Shown in pieces: positions 1 through 6,757 of a DNA stretch of 6,835 nt. Position numbers and translations under genes: made by a program. Below the pieces are notes generated by a model, which saw only the letters and a program-made list of their open reading frames with translations, was not told where the DNA came from and ran no database searches. The DNA lies in contig JASFIT010000257.1 in assembly GCA_050122535.1 (NCBI GenBank), forward strand, positions 1-6,835. The letters are read 5' to 3'. Each line of letters starts with the position of its first letter. The stretch's first letter is position 1. This stretch comes from JASFEQ01 sp050122535. GTDB lineage: Bacteria > Desulfobacterota > DSM-4660 > Desulfatiglandales > HGW-15.

Positions 1-9
1 GGTTTGATT

Positions 10-1614
10 ATGGAGGGGTTAAACTCATTTTCAACGGGACAGGTGCTGGAGAGAGCCGCTAACGACGTTCCGAACAAGACAGCCGTGGTAGATGGTGATC
101 GCAGAAAGACATATAAGGAACTCAATGATATGGCAGATGCCCTGGCGGCCAGTTTTTCAAGGCTTGGGTTTGGGAAAGGGGATCGCGTAGCCATCTACAT
201 GGCCAACTCCATTGAGCTGATGGTGGCCTTCTATGCCCTCCAAAAATTAGGGGTCATCATCGCGTGGGTAAATCCTGTTTATAGAACCACGGAGGCCCAG
301 TTTATTCTGAGCAATTCCGGAGCCAAAGGGGTTGTCATTTTCAGGGAGTGGGAAGGCTACGATTACCTCGAGGCAATCCTAAGCATAAAAAAAGACCTAC
401 CTGGACTCGAATCCATCATTGTGGCTGGCGACGCTGAAGGCGAAGGTGTATTTGGTTTTGAAGACTTGATAGAGCGAGGATCCGGCAAAAAATATAGCCC
501 CGCCTCAATCAATACGCTGGAAGACCTCTCCATGTTGATCTACACCTCAGGCACCACAGGAAAACCAAAGGGTGCCATGATCCCCCATTATCAGGTGATC
601 AGAGGCGGACATGCCTATTCCCTCGGCGTGGATGCCACCTCGGAGGACATCTTCATCGGCTTCCTGCCCATGACGCATTCCTATGGGTGTGGCTCAGGAC
701 TGATTCAGCCCATCCTGCTTCAATCCACGATCATCCTCATGGACAAATTCGAGCCAGAAAAGGCCTTTCAACTCATTGAAAGAGAAAAGATCACACTGCA
801 ATTGGGAGCCCCCGCCCATTATATCTTGGAATTGAACCACAAAAACCGAAAGCGCTACGACCTAAGTTCTCTCAGAGCAGGGCTCATCGCTGGGCAGATC
901 GCCCCAGAAGGACTGATCACCCGTGTCGAAGAGGAGATGGGGATGTATATCTCCTCTTTCTGGGGATCTTCTGAGGTGGGTCCTGGTGTGGGCATTATGT
1001 GTCCCTATCGTTCGTCCCTGGATATTAGAGAAGGGTATATCGGCCAAGCCATTGCAGATACCGAGATCCGGGTTGTGGATCCTGCGACCCAAAAAGAGGT
1101 ACCAGAGGGCGAGATCGGAGAACTGACCCTTTCAGGGTGGCATGTCATGAAGGGATATTGGGAAAACCCTGAGGAGACCGAAAAACAGATCGTGGATGGT
1201 TGGCTTTTCATGGGAGACTTGGTCTCCCGGGAAAAGGATGGCTACCTTAAAATCTATGGCCGAACAAAGGACCTGATAAACCGTGGGGGTTACAAGATAT
1301 ACCCTCATGAACTTGAGGCTTTGTTGATTCAGCACGCTAAGGTGGATCAGGCCTGCGTGGTTGCCACACCCAATCCCATCTTAGGAGAGAGCACCTGCGT
1401 GTGCGTTATTCCAAAGGCGGGAGAAATGGTTACACTTGCCGAACTCCGTGCCTTCCTTAAAGATAAGATTGCTCCCCATAAGCTGCCCGATGAACTTTGC
1501 ATGATGAATGATTTCCCCAGACTATCCGGTGGCGTAAAGATCAATAAATTCGGCAAGGGAGGGTTGGCCGAACTGGCTGAAAAGGACGAGACCCGAGAAA
1601 GGCATCGGAAATAA
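10..1614 (+). CDS. AMP-forming acyl-CoA synthetase (class I adenylate-forming enzyme)
   Basis: This enzyme activates a carboxylic acid with ATP to an acyl-AMP and, by family, transfers it to CoA in the cytoplasm. With ATG at 10 it is 534 residues, a normal family length. The P-loop motif YTSGTTGKPKG is at residues 178-188, a WGSSE version of the adenine-binding motif at 318-322, the ribose-binding Asp at 403 in MGDL, and the hinge region GRTKDLINRGGYKI at 417-430. The candidate catalytic lysine is K510 in LSGGVKINK, one residue further from the preceding Arg than in the usual RTPSGK pattern. The tail (524-534) is highly charged. The frame is open to the left edge and only nine bases precede the ATG, so no ribosome site can be judged; TTG at 4 or a start outside the window is possible. 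The substrate is unknown; the TRAP genes downstream suggest an imported organic acid. The family call is secure, the substrate is not. Confidence 0.93.
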   Translation: MEGLNSFSTGQVLERAANDVPNKTAVVDGDRRKTYKELNDMADALAASFSRLGFGKGDRVAIYMANSIELMVAFYALQKLGVIIAWVNPVYRTTEAQFILSNSGAKGVVIFREWEGYDYLEAILSIKKDLPGLESIIVAGDAEGEGVFGFEDLIERGSGKKYSPASINTLEDLSMLIYTSGTTGKPKGAMIPHYQVIRGGHAYSLGVDATSEDIFIGFLPMTHSYGCGSGLIQPILLQSTIILMDKFEPEKAFQLIEREKITLQLGAPAHYILELNHKNRKRYDLSSLRAGLIAGQIAPEGLITRVEEEMGMYISSFWGSSEVGPGVGIMCPYRSSLDIREGYIGQAIADTEIRVVDPATQKEVPEGEIGELTLSGWHVMKGYWENPEETEKQIVDGWLFMGDLVSREKDGYLKIYGRTKDLINRGGYKIYPHELEALLIQHAKVDQACVVATPNPILGESTCVCVIPKAGEMVTLAELRAFLKDKIAPHKLPDELCMMNDFPRLSGGVKINKFGKGGLAELAEKDETRERHRK

Positions 1615-1641
1615 TTGGGGGCTCCGAATGACCAGCAAACA

Positions 1642-1732
1642 AAAAGGGCCCTTTTCCCGATTTTTGCCCAAGGCTGATTTCGGTAACAAAAGAGACCATA
1701 AACTTACGGCCCATCCCTCTCATGGCCCTTTT
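1642..1732. repeat. Inverted repeats of AAAAGGGCC / GGCCCTTTT
   Basis: AAAAGGGCCCTTTT at 1642-1655 is a perfect self-complementary palindrome without a loop. A second GGCCCTTTT at 1724-1732 can pair with its left half over a loop of about 73 bases. GGTAACAAAAGAG (1682-1694) and GGTAATAAAGAG (1733-1744) form a loose direct repeat in the same stretch. This could be a transcript-end structure for the upstream ligase or a protein-binding site. Neither is shown by the sequence alone. Confidence 0.35.
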
Positions 1733-1808
1733 GGTAATAAAGAGGCTGGAAGATGAGGATTTTCGGGAGATATTGGTGCCTGATTTACGAACAGCAGGAA
1801 TTATTTCG

Positions 1809-1836
1809 TTGCGATCAGTCTGTTGCTATTTATGAT
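1809..1836 (+). promoter_or_regulatory. Putative sigma70-type promoter of dctPQM
   Basis: TTGCGA (1809-1814, four of six consensus bases) is followed after 16 bases by TATGAT (1831-1836, five of six). The predicted transcript start near 1843 would give a leader of about 88 bases before dctP. Its position in an A+T-rich part of the gap, upstream of a strong ribosome site, fits an operon promoter. I found no clear sigma54 element in the gap. The assignment is by eye. Confidence 0.42.
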
Positions 1837-1915
1837 TTTGGTTGGTATGGTGGATTCCCAGTTCATTCTGTCAGGAACATTTGGACCTTTTGTGACACCT
1901 TAACATATTATTTTT

Positions 1916-1923
1916 AAAGGAGG
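1916..1923 (+). promoter_or_regulatory. Strong ribosome binding site of dctP
   Basis: AAAGGAGG lies seven bases before the ATG at 1931. It is close to the full anti-Shine-Dalgarno complement and fixes the dctP start. It is much stronger than the site before dctQ, in line with a binding protein needed in excess. Confidence 0.85.
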
Positions 1924-1930
1924 ATTAAGG

Positions 1931-3043
1931 ATGAAACAGAAAACTCTATTAGCCGTAATTGGAATTCTTTGGTTGGGCCTGATGTTTGCTTTCCTGCCTT
2001 TGGAGACCGTTCAAGCCAAAGATAAGGTGATTAAACTGAAAGTCGCCAATTTCTTCCCGCCCCCTTCAAAACAATCGAAAATCACCGAGCAATTCGCAAA
2101 GGAACTGGAGTGGCGTTCTCACGGCCGAATCCAAACCCAGTATTTTGCCGGGCAGTCATTGCTCAAGGCGCCTGCCATGTACAAGGGGATTGAAGCGGGG
2201 ATCACTGATATCGGCTATGCCCATGTCTATTACACCCCCGGCCGCTTCTCCGTATCTGAAGGGGCCGGACTGCCCATTGGACTTCCCAGCGGATGGGTCG
2301 GCGCCCATGTGGCATTTGACTTCTACAATAAATATCAGCCCAAGGAATGGAACAAGGTGAAGCTCCTTTCCATCCACCTCAACGCCCCCAGTATGCTCAT
2401 CACTAAAAAACCGGTGAGAAAATTGGAAAATTTGAAAGGGATGACCATCAGGGCCCCAGGAGTCCCAGGAGAGATCATCTCGGCTCTGGGCGGAACCCCT
2501 TCCCCCACCCCCATGATGGAAACCTATGATGCCCTTGCCAAAGGGGTCAATGACGGTGTCTGGGCACCTTACGAGACCCTCAAGACCTTCCGCTTTGCAG
2601 AGGTCACCAAATATGTGACCGAATGCTGGCAGACGGGCGCTGGATTTAACTTTTACCTGGCCATGAACAAAAACAGCTACAAGAAGCTGCCCCGAGACCT
2701 CCAACTGCTCGTGGATGTGATGGCCGGGGAATACCAGGAGCGATATGCCCTGATGTGGAATGAGATAGAATTCACGGGCAAGAAATTTGGTCTAGAGAAG
2801 GGGATGGAATATATTGCCCTCTCCGGTGAGGAAGCGGACAGATGGGTGGCCGCGGTCGAGCCTGTCATAGCAAAGTATACGAAAATGATGGTGGGCAAAG
2901 GGTTCTCAGAGTCAGAGGTGAAGGGCTGGGTTGCTTTTTTGAGAGAACGGTTAAAATACTGGGTGGCAAAACAGATAGAGTACAAGATCCCTTCGCCGGT
3001 GGGACCTGCCGGCATGCGGCCCGAAGCCTACGTCATCAAGTAA
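1931..3043 (+). CDS. dctP: TRAP transporter substrate-binding protein, DctP family
   Basis: This is the periplasmic binding protein of a TRAP (tripartite ATP-independent periplasmic) transporter. It captures an organic acid and hands it to the DctQM membrane complex. The protein has 370 residues, slightly longer than typical. The N-terminus is a signal peptide: Lys residues at 2 and 4, a hydrophobic core at about 5-22, and a likely cut after VQA (A29). The mature part shows family features such as QYFAGQSLL (70-78), a repeated G.ADIGY-like element (90-96), and LKGMTIRAPG (168-177), whose R174 corresponds to the conserved carboxylate-binding Arg. The next conserved element, usually like VDGQENP, reads NDGVWAP (207-213), so the Asn that normally helps bind the substrate appears to be Ala. 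The start is set by a strong ribosome site. The substrate is unknown; the EntE-like ligase nearby makes an aromatic or other larger carboxylate plausible. Confidence 0.95.
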   Translation: MKQKTLLAVIGILWLGLMFAFLPLETVQAKDKVIKLKVANFFPPPSKQSKITEQFAKELEWRSHGRIQTQYFAGQSLLKAPAMYKGIEAGITDIGYAHVYYTPGRFSVSEGAGLPIGLPSGWVGAHVAFDFYNKYQPKEWNKVKLLSIHLNAPSMLITKKPVRKLENLKGMTIRAPGVPGEIISALGGTPSPTPMMETYDALAKGVNDGVWAPYETLKTFRFAEVTKYVTECWQTGAGFNFYLAMNKNSYKKLPRDLQLLVDVMAGEYQERYALMWNEIEFTGKKFGLEKGMEYIALSGEEADRWVAAVEPVIAKYTKMMVGKGFSESEVKGWVAFLRERLKYWVAKQIEYKIPSPVGPAGMRPEAYVIK

Positions 3044-3058
3044 CCTTGCATGTTACGT

Positions 3059-3089
3059 CCCCGCCCAAGCCTTCCAGGTTTGGGTGGGG
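3059..3089 (+). promoter_or_regulatory. Strong hairpin between dctP and dctQ (3' stabiliser or attenuator)
   Basis: CCCCGCCCAAGCC (3059-3071) pairs with GGTTTGGGTGGGG (3077-3089) over the loop TTCCA, giving 13 uninterrupted base pairs with two G-U pairs. It starts 16 bases after the dctP stop. A run of six T sits at 3108-3113, about 18 bases beyond the stem, too far for a classic intrinsic terminator. The likely role is to protect the 3' end of the dctP message or to reduce read-through, so that the binding protein outnumbers the membrane subunits. The structure is certain on paper; the role is inferred. Confidence 0.7.
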
Positions 3090-3121
3090 CAGTTCTGTAA
3101 AGAAAACTTTTTTGAGTGCCC

Positions 3122-3613
3122 ATGCTGGAGAAATTTGAGAAATTCAATCGAAGGGTAAGCGGCTGGGTGGAATGGGTAGGCCTTTTTGCGCTCCTCCTCA
3201 TAATGGCCCTCACTTGCGTCGATGTGGTGGGAGCCAAGGTGTTTCGTGCCCCCGTTTTCGGCGCCCTTGACATCGTTATGATAGGCCAGCTAGTGGCCAT
3301 CTCTTTTGCTGTGGCCATGTCGCTCATTCTGGGCAGGCATGTTCAGGTGGAGTTCTTTGTCCCTTTGCTGCCAAAGCGATTGCAGGTCATTATGGACTGC
3401 CTCGTCTACTTCCTCAGTTTTGTCCTTTTCGTTCTGATTGTTTGGCGACTTTTCGCCTACGCATATGACCTCCAGATTGGGAATGAAGAAAGTATGACCG
3501 CCCGCATTCCTCTGGCGCCCTTCGCTTACGGTGCCGCTGTGGCCTGCATCCCTGTCTGTTTGGTCTTCCTGCAGCGGTTCATCGATTCCATGATCAAGGT
3601 GTTCAAAAAATGA
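3122..3613 (+). CDS. dctQ: TRAP transporter small membrane subunit, DctQ family
   Basis: This is the small inner-membrane subunit of the TRAP transporter, which pairs with DctM and helps dock the loaded binding protein. From ATG 3122 it has 163 residues, normal for DctQ. Four hydrophobic segments lie at about 17-38, 48-70, 87-110 and 131-152. The conserved GRHVQVEFF (71-79), matching the family pattern G.HV.VD, follows the second segment. The short charged N-terminus before the first segment is typical. The start is uncertain: GTG at 3116 is in frame two codons upstream. Neither start has a strong ribosome site; only GAG at 3114-3116 precedes the ATG. The gene follows the 13-bp hairpin and overlaps dctM by four bases, so the two membrane subunits are probably translationally coupled. 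Confidence 0.92.
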   Translation: MLEKFEKFNRRVSGWVEWVGLFALLLIMALTCVDVVGAKVFRAPVFGALDIVMIGQLVAISFAVAMSLILGRHVQVEFFVPLLPKRLQVIMDCLVYFLSFVLFVLIVWRLFAYAYDLQIGNEESMTARIPLAPFAYGAAVACIPVCLVFLQRFIDSMIKVFKK

Positions 3614-4914
3614 GTCCGGAAACTGCTGGCATCGTGGGGATCGTTCTGCTTCTGGTCCTCTTTCTCTTGAGGATGCCTGTTGCCTTTGCCATGGCCTTTG
3701 TGGGTTTTGTGGGGTTTGCCTATCTTTCCGGCTCAGACCCGGCTCTTAGCCTTCTCGCCCAGGATATCTATGAAACCTTTTCCTCTTATCCCTTGTCCGT
3801 TATCCCCATGTTTATTCTTATGGGCGATCTCGCCTTTGCCTCAGGCATCAGCAAACGGCTCTATGATACCACCTACACTTGGGTAGGGGCACTTCGTGGC
3901 GGCCTCACCATCGCCACGGTGCTTGCCTGTGCCGGTTTTGCCGCCATATGCGGTTCTACCGCGGCCACGGCGGCGACCATGGGCAGAATTGCGCTGCCAC
4001 AGATGAAGAAGTATAAATATGACAACACCCTAGCCACGGGCACAGTGGCAGGCGCCGGGACCCTTGGCATTCTCATCCCGCCGAGCACCGTGCTCATTGT
4101 GTACGGCATACTGGTGGAGGAATCCATAGGCAAACTTTTCATCGCCGGAATCCTGCCCGGCATCCTTCTCAGTCTATTATTTGTTGCAGTCGTGGTTATT
4201 CTTTGCCTCCGCAATCCTGAACTGGCACCTCCCGGCGACCCCACCAGTTGGATAACGAAGATCAAGGCGACGACAGGCATTTTGCCGGCGACCATCCTTT
4301 TTTTTCTGGCCATAGGGGGATTGTTCCTGGGTTGGTTCAGCCCCACGCAGGCGGGGGCCATCGGAGCTGGGGGTGCCTTGGTCATAGGCTTGATTCGAAG
4401 AGAACTGACCTGGGAAAAATTCTTTGAGGCCAGCAAAAACGGTTTGCGAACGGGTTGCATGGTTCTATGCATAATCACGGGTGCGGTCGTATTTGGCCAT
4501 TTTATGGCCGTATCCATGATTCCCTTTCTTTTGGCCGAGTGGGTGGGGAACCTCCCCATTCCGCCATTGGCCATCGTGGCAGTCATCACGTTCATCTTCT
4601 TTATCGGCGGGTTTTTCATGGATTCCATGGCCCTCATTGTGGTGCTGATCCCCATCTTCTACCCACTTGTGCTCAAGCTGAACTTTGATCCCATCTGGTT
4701 CGGGGTCATTGTTGTACTTGTAGGGGAGATGGGGGTCATCACGCCGCCCGTGGGCGTCAATGTCTTTGTCATCAAAGGGATAGCTCCGGAGATACCCCTG
4801 GAGACTATCTTCAGGGGAATCATACCCTTCCTCGCTGGACTGATCATTCTGACGATTGTACTTTTCATTTTCCCACAGATCGCCACCTTTTTGCCCAGTC
4901 TTGTCTCCTATTAG
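3610..4914 (+). CDS. dctM: TRAP transporter large membrane subunit, DctM family
   Basis: This is the ion-coupled permease subunit that carries the substrate across the inner membrane, by family using a Na+ or H+ gradient. It has 434 residues, typical of DctM, and is hydrophobic along almost its whole length with a dozen or so membrane segments. The two inverted halves are visible through their matching signature loops: CGSTAATAATMG (114-125) and GILIPPS (153-159) in the first half, and FMDSMA (336-341) and GVITPPVGVN (375-384) in the second. The ATG overlaps the dctQ stop as ATGA, and AAGGTG at 3596-3601 is a suitable ribosome site eight bases upstream. No frameshift or missing motif is seen. 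The protein is not fused to DctQ, so this is the classic three-gene TRAP layout. No terminator follows it. Confidence 0.96.
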   Translation: MSPETAGIVGIVLLLVLFLLRMPVAFAMAFVGFVGFAYLSGSDPALSLLAQDIYETFSSYPLSVIPMFILMGDLAFASGISKRLYDTTYTWVGALRGGLTIATVLACAGFAAICGSTAATAATMGRIALPQMKKYKYDNTLATGTVAGAGTLGILIPPSTVLIVYGILVEESIGKLFIAGILPGILLSLLFVAVVVILCLRNPELAPPGDPTSWITKIKATTGILPATILFFLAIGGLFLGWFSPTQAGAIGAGGALVIGLIRRELTWEKFFEASKNGLRTGCMVLCIITGAVVFGHFMAVSMIPFLLAEWVGNLPIPPLAIVAVITFIFFIGGFFMDSMALIVVLIPIFYPLVLKLNFDPIWFGVIVVLVGEMGVITPPVGVNVFVIKGIAPEIPLETIFRGIIPFLAGLIILTIVLFIFPQIATFLPSLVSY

Positions 4915-5002
4915 GGTTGGCATGATTGCCGGCACTCGCGGGACGCAAACGGAGTTACAGAGTGGTGGACTGTTGCAAGATTCTTGGACAGGAGGGAATT
5001 TC

Positions 5003-5042
5003 AGTCTCCATGACTCCACTACTCCAGGACTCCACTATTCCA
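5003..5042. repeat. Five tandem degenerate octamers ending in TCCA
   Basis: Five consecutive 8-base units read AGTCTCCA, TGACTCCA, CTACTCCA, GGACTCCA and CTATTCCA. All end in TCCA and four end in CTCCA; the last is TTCCA. On the other strand this is a run of TGGAGTNN-like units. The 8-base period does not fit a reading frame. The block ends 26 bases before the ATG of the second ligase and 14 bases before its ribosome site. It could be a spreading simple repeat or a helically phased binding array. Confidence 0.7.
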
Positions 5043-5056
5043 TGAAGGATCTGTTT

Positions 5057-5063
5057 AGGAGGT
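5057..5063 (+). promoter_or_regulatory. Strong ribosome binding site of the second ligase
   Basis: AGGAGGT lies five bases before the ATG at 5069 and fixes the start. Its strength suggests good translation even if the gene is read through from dctM across the 154-base gap. Confidence 0.85.
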
Positions 5064-5068
5064 AGCAA

Positions 5069-6757
5069 ATGTTAAAAGGTTGTACGCCTTGGCCAAAGGA
5101 ATTTGCCGACAGGTATATTGCCCAGGGTTATTGGGAAAATGTGACGCTCGGTGATGTCTTGGACCGAAGTGCCTGGTACTTCCCAAAAAGGGAGGCCCTC
5201 GTAGGCACCTCCCCTGTTTTGGGTGAGGTTCGCGACACATATACGGATCTGAAGAGAAAGGTGGACCGTCTGGCTCTTCACCTTTTACGCTTGGGCCTGA
5301 AGCCTCTTGACCGCGCCATCCTCCAGCTTCCCAATATCCCAGAGTTTGTCTATGTCTATTTCGCCTTACAAAAGATCGGCGCCATTCCCGTCATGTCTCT
5401 CCCACCTCACCGTTTAAGCGAAGTGGGCTACATCGCACAGCGCACTGGGGCCAAAGGATATGTCATTCCCTCAGAGTTTCGAAATTTCAACTACCTGGAA
5501 CTGGCAAAGGATGTTCAAGAAAAGGCCACCGCCGTGGAATGTGTCATGGTGGCGGGCACAGAAGCCCCTTCAGACACCGTGGCCTTGGCCGAGCTCCTTG
5601 AACAGCCCATAGATGATCAATATCCCGAGGATCACTTGAAGTCCTTGCGCCCTGAACCCACAGAAGTGGCCGTTTTCCAGCTATCAGGAGGGACCACAGG
5701 GCGCCAAAAGGTGATTCCCCACACGCACAACGACTATATATGCTGCTGTAAGTTCAGCGCCTTAAGGGTGGCGCATTCTCAATACAGCGCCTTTCTCGCC
5801 AGTGCCCCCGTGGCGCACAACTTCTCTCTGACCGCCCCAGGACTCCATGGGACCATCTACTATGGTGGCAAAACGGTTTTGGCTCTGAACCCTGACCCTG
5901 AGACCGTCTTACCCCTGGCGGAAGCGGAAAGGGTCACTTACATGAACGGGGTTCCCACCATGATCATCAACTGGCTCAACCACCTTGAAGAGGCCCACTA
6001 TGACCTCTCCTCGGTCCAGGTTATTGCTGGGGGTGGGTTCAGGGTCAACCCGGAGCTTGGTCGGCGGGCAAAGGACAAGCTGGGCTTCAATATCCAGCAG
6101 AACTTCGGCATGGGAGAGGGCTTCCACACCTGCACGCGGCTGGATGACCCCGAAGAGGTGATTCTCGAGACCCAAGGACGCCCACTGACGCCGGGCGACG
6201 AGTTCAAAGTGGTGGATGATGAGGGCGTAGAAGTTCCTGTCGGGGAGATGGGGGAACTCTGGGGCCGAGGACCCACAGTCGTTAGGGGTTATTACAATGC
6301 AGAGGAGCATAACCGCGAGGCCTATGATCCGGAAGGCTTTTACAAGACCGGGGACATGGTGATCCACGACGACAGGGGGAACCTGATTGTGGAAGGCCGT
6401 AAAAAGGATATGATCAACCGGGGCGGTGAAAAGATCAGTGCTGAGGAAGTGGAGTCCCTTATCATGGGACATCCCAGTGTCCTGACCACTGCGGTTGTGG
6501 CCATGCCTGACCCTGTTTTTGGTGAGAAATCTTGTGCTTATGTCATCCTTCATCCAGGGAAAACGCTCGAATTTGAGGCACTCAAAGAATTCTTGATGAA
6601 TAAGCAGATCGCCAAATTCAAACTACCCGAGCGGCTCGAAGTCGTTGATGCATTTCCTCTCACCAGCGTGGGAAAGATCTCCAAGGTAGAGCTCCGCAAG
6701 GATATTGCTGAAAAACTGGCCAAATCCCCCCAACCCCCCTTTAGTAAAGGGGGGTGA
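5069..6757 (+). CDS. Aryl-acid adenylating enzyme / CoA ligase, EntE/DhbE-like
   Basis: This AMP-forming enzyme activates a carboxylic acid, probably aromatic, to an acyl-AMP; the final acceptor may be CoA. Similarity to 2,3-dihydroxybenzoate-AMP ligases is strong throughout: WPKEFADRY (8-16) near the N-terminus, FQLSGGTTG (203-211) as the P-loop, THNDY (219-223), AHN (249-251), GMGEG (347-351), TRLDD (356-360), YKTGD (425-429), GRKKDMINRGGEK (443-455), and the catalytic lysine K536 in TSVGKISK. The aryl pocket differs from that family: the Ser that separates dihydroxybenzoate from salicylate enzymes aligns with A256, and the LVNY segment after GMAEG reads FHTC (352-355). Three Cys in a row sit at 225-227. 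No carrier-protein or siderophore gene lies nearby, so catabolic CoA activation of a TRAP substrate is more likely. At 562 residues it is slightly long. The tail SPQPPFSKGG is encoded by a palindromic repeat that also supplies part of the TGA stop. Confidence 0.94.
   Translation: MLKGCTPWPKEFADRYIAQGYWENVTLGDVLDRSAWYFPKREALVGTSPVLGEVRDTYTDLKRKVDRLALHLLRLGLKPLDRAILQLPNIPEFVYVYFALQKIGAIPVMSLPPHRLSEVGYIAQRTGAKGYVIPSEFRNFNYLELAKDVQEKATAVECVMVAGTEAPSDTVALAELLEQPIDDQYPEDHLKSLRPEPTEVAVFQLSGGTTGRQKVIPHTHNDYICCCKFSALRVAHSQYSAFLASAPVAHNFSLTAPGLHGTIYYGGKTVLALNPDPETVLPLAEAERVTYMNGVPTMIINWLNHLEEAHYDLSSVQVIAGGGFRVNPELGRRAKDKLGFNIQQNFGMGEGFHTCTRLDDPEEVILETQGRPLTPGDEFKVVDDEGVEVPVGEMGELWGRGPTVVRGYYNAEEHNREAYDPEGFYKTGDMVIHDDRGNLIVEGRKKDMINRGGEKISAEEVESLIMGHPSVLTTAVVAMPDPVFGEKSCAYVILHPGKTLEFEALKEFLMNKQIAKFKLPERLEVVDAFPLTSVGKISKVELRKDIAEKLAKSPQPPFSKGG
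6722..6757. repeat. G/C-run palindromic repeat at the ligase stop codon
   Basis: A perfect inverted repeat has arms ACCCCCCTTTA (6733-6743) and TAAAGGGGGGT (6745-6755) around a single central G. A further C6 run precedes it at 6726-6731. The last T of the right arm is the first base of the TGA stop, and the repeat encodes the QPPFSKGG end of the protein. From general knowledge, such sequences, read as PPFxKGG, recur as dispersed intergenic repeats in several bacterial lineages. No T-run follows on either strand, so a simple terminator is unlikely, although the stem would fold strongly in RNA. Confidence 0.75.

Larger units (their letters stand above)
1615..1930. other. Intergenic region between the ligase gene and dctP
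   Basis: This 316-base gap holds no convincing gene. Its left part contains a perfect 14-base palindrome, AAAAGGGCCCTTTT (1642-1655), whose left nine bases also pair with GGCCCTTTT at 1724-1732. It lacks the hairpin loop plus T-run layout of a clear terminator. The right part is richer in A+T and holds a sigma70-like promoter (1809-1836) and the strong ribosome site of dctP. A 54-codon ORF at 1753-1917 is present but looks non-coding. The gap suggests that dctP is not simply read through from the ligase. Confidence 0.6.

Noticed and set aside
1753..1917. 54-codon ORF on the + strand ending at the dctP ribosome site
   Set aside because: It starts at ATG 1753 and stops with TAA inside AAAGGAGG, but the product is overloaded with aromatic residues and Cys, the ORF spans the best promoter match, and its ribosome site is weak. 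A leader peptide cannot be excluded.
2156..2704. 182-codon open frame on the - strand
   Set aside because: It is antisense to the well-supported dctP gene and shows no recognisable domain.
3059..3113. Classic intrinsic terminator after dctP
   Set aside because: The T-run is about 18 bases from the stem, and dctQ and dctM, which belong to the same transporter, follow at once.
3873..4655. 260-codon open frame on the - strand
   Set aside because: It lies wholly antisense to dctM, has a skewed composition rich in Met, Pro, Thr and Ala typical of reversed membrane-protein codons, and resembles no known family.
4974..5002. Separate promoter for the second ligase (TTGCAA, 17 bases, GAATTT)
   Set aside because: The -35 match is partial and the -10 match very poor. 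Read-through from dctM is equally possible.
5003..5042. CRISPR array
   Set aside because: The units are only 8 bases, directly tandem, with no spacers and no cas genes.
6733..6755. Intrinsic terminator after the second ligase
   Set aside because: The stem is strong, but no T-run follows on either strand and the palindrome lies inside the coding sequence.
10..6757. The two ligases as a recent gene duplication
   Set aside because: They share only the general adenylate-forming motifs and differ throughout in N-terminus, P-loop (YTSGTTGKPKG versus LSGGTTGRQK) and C-terminal lysine motif.
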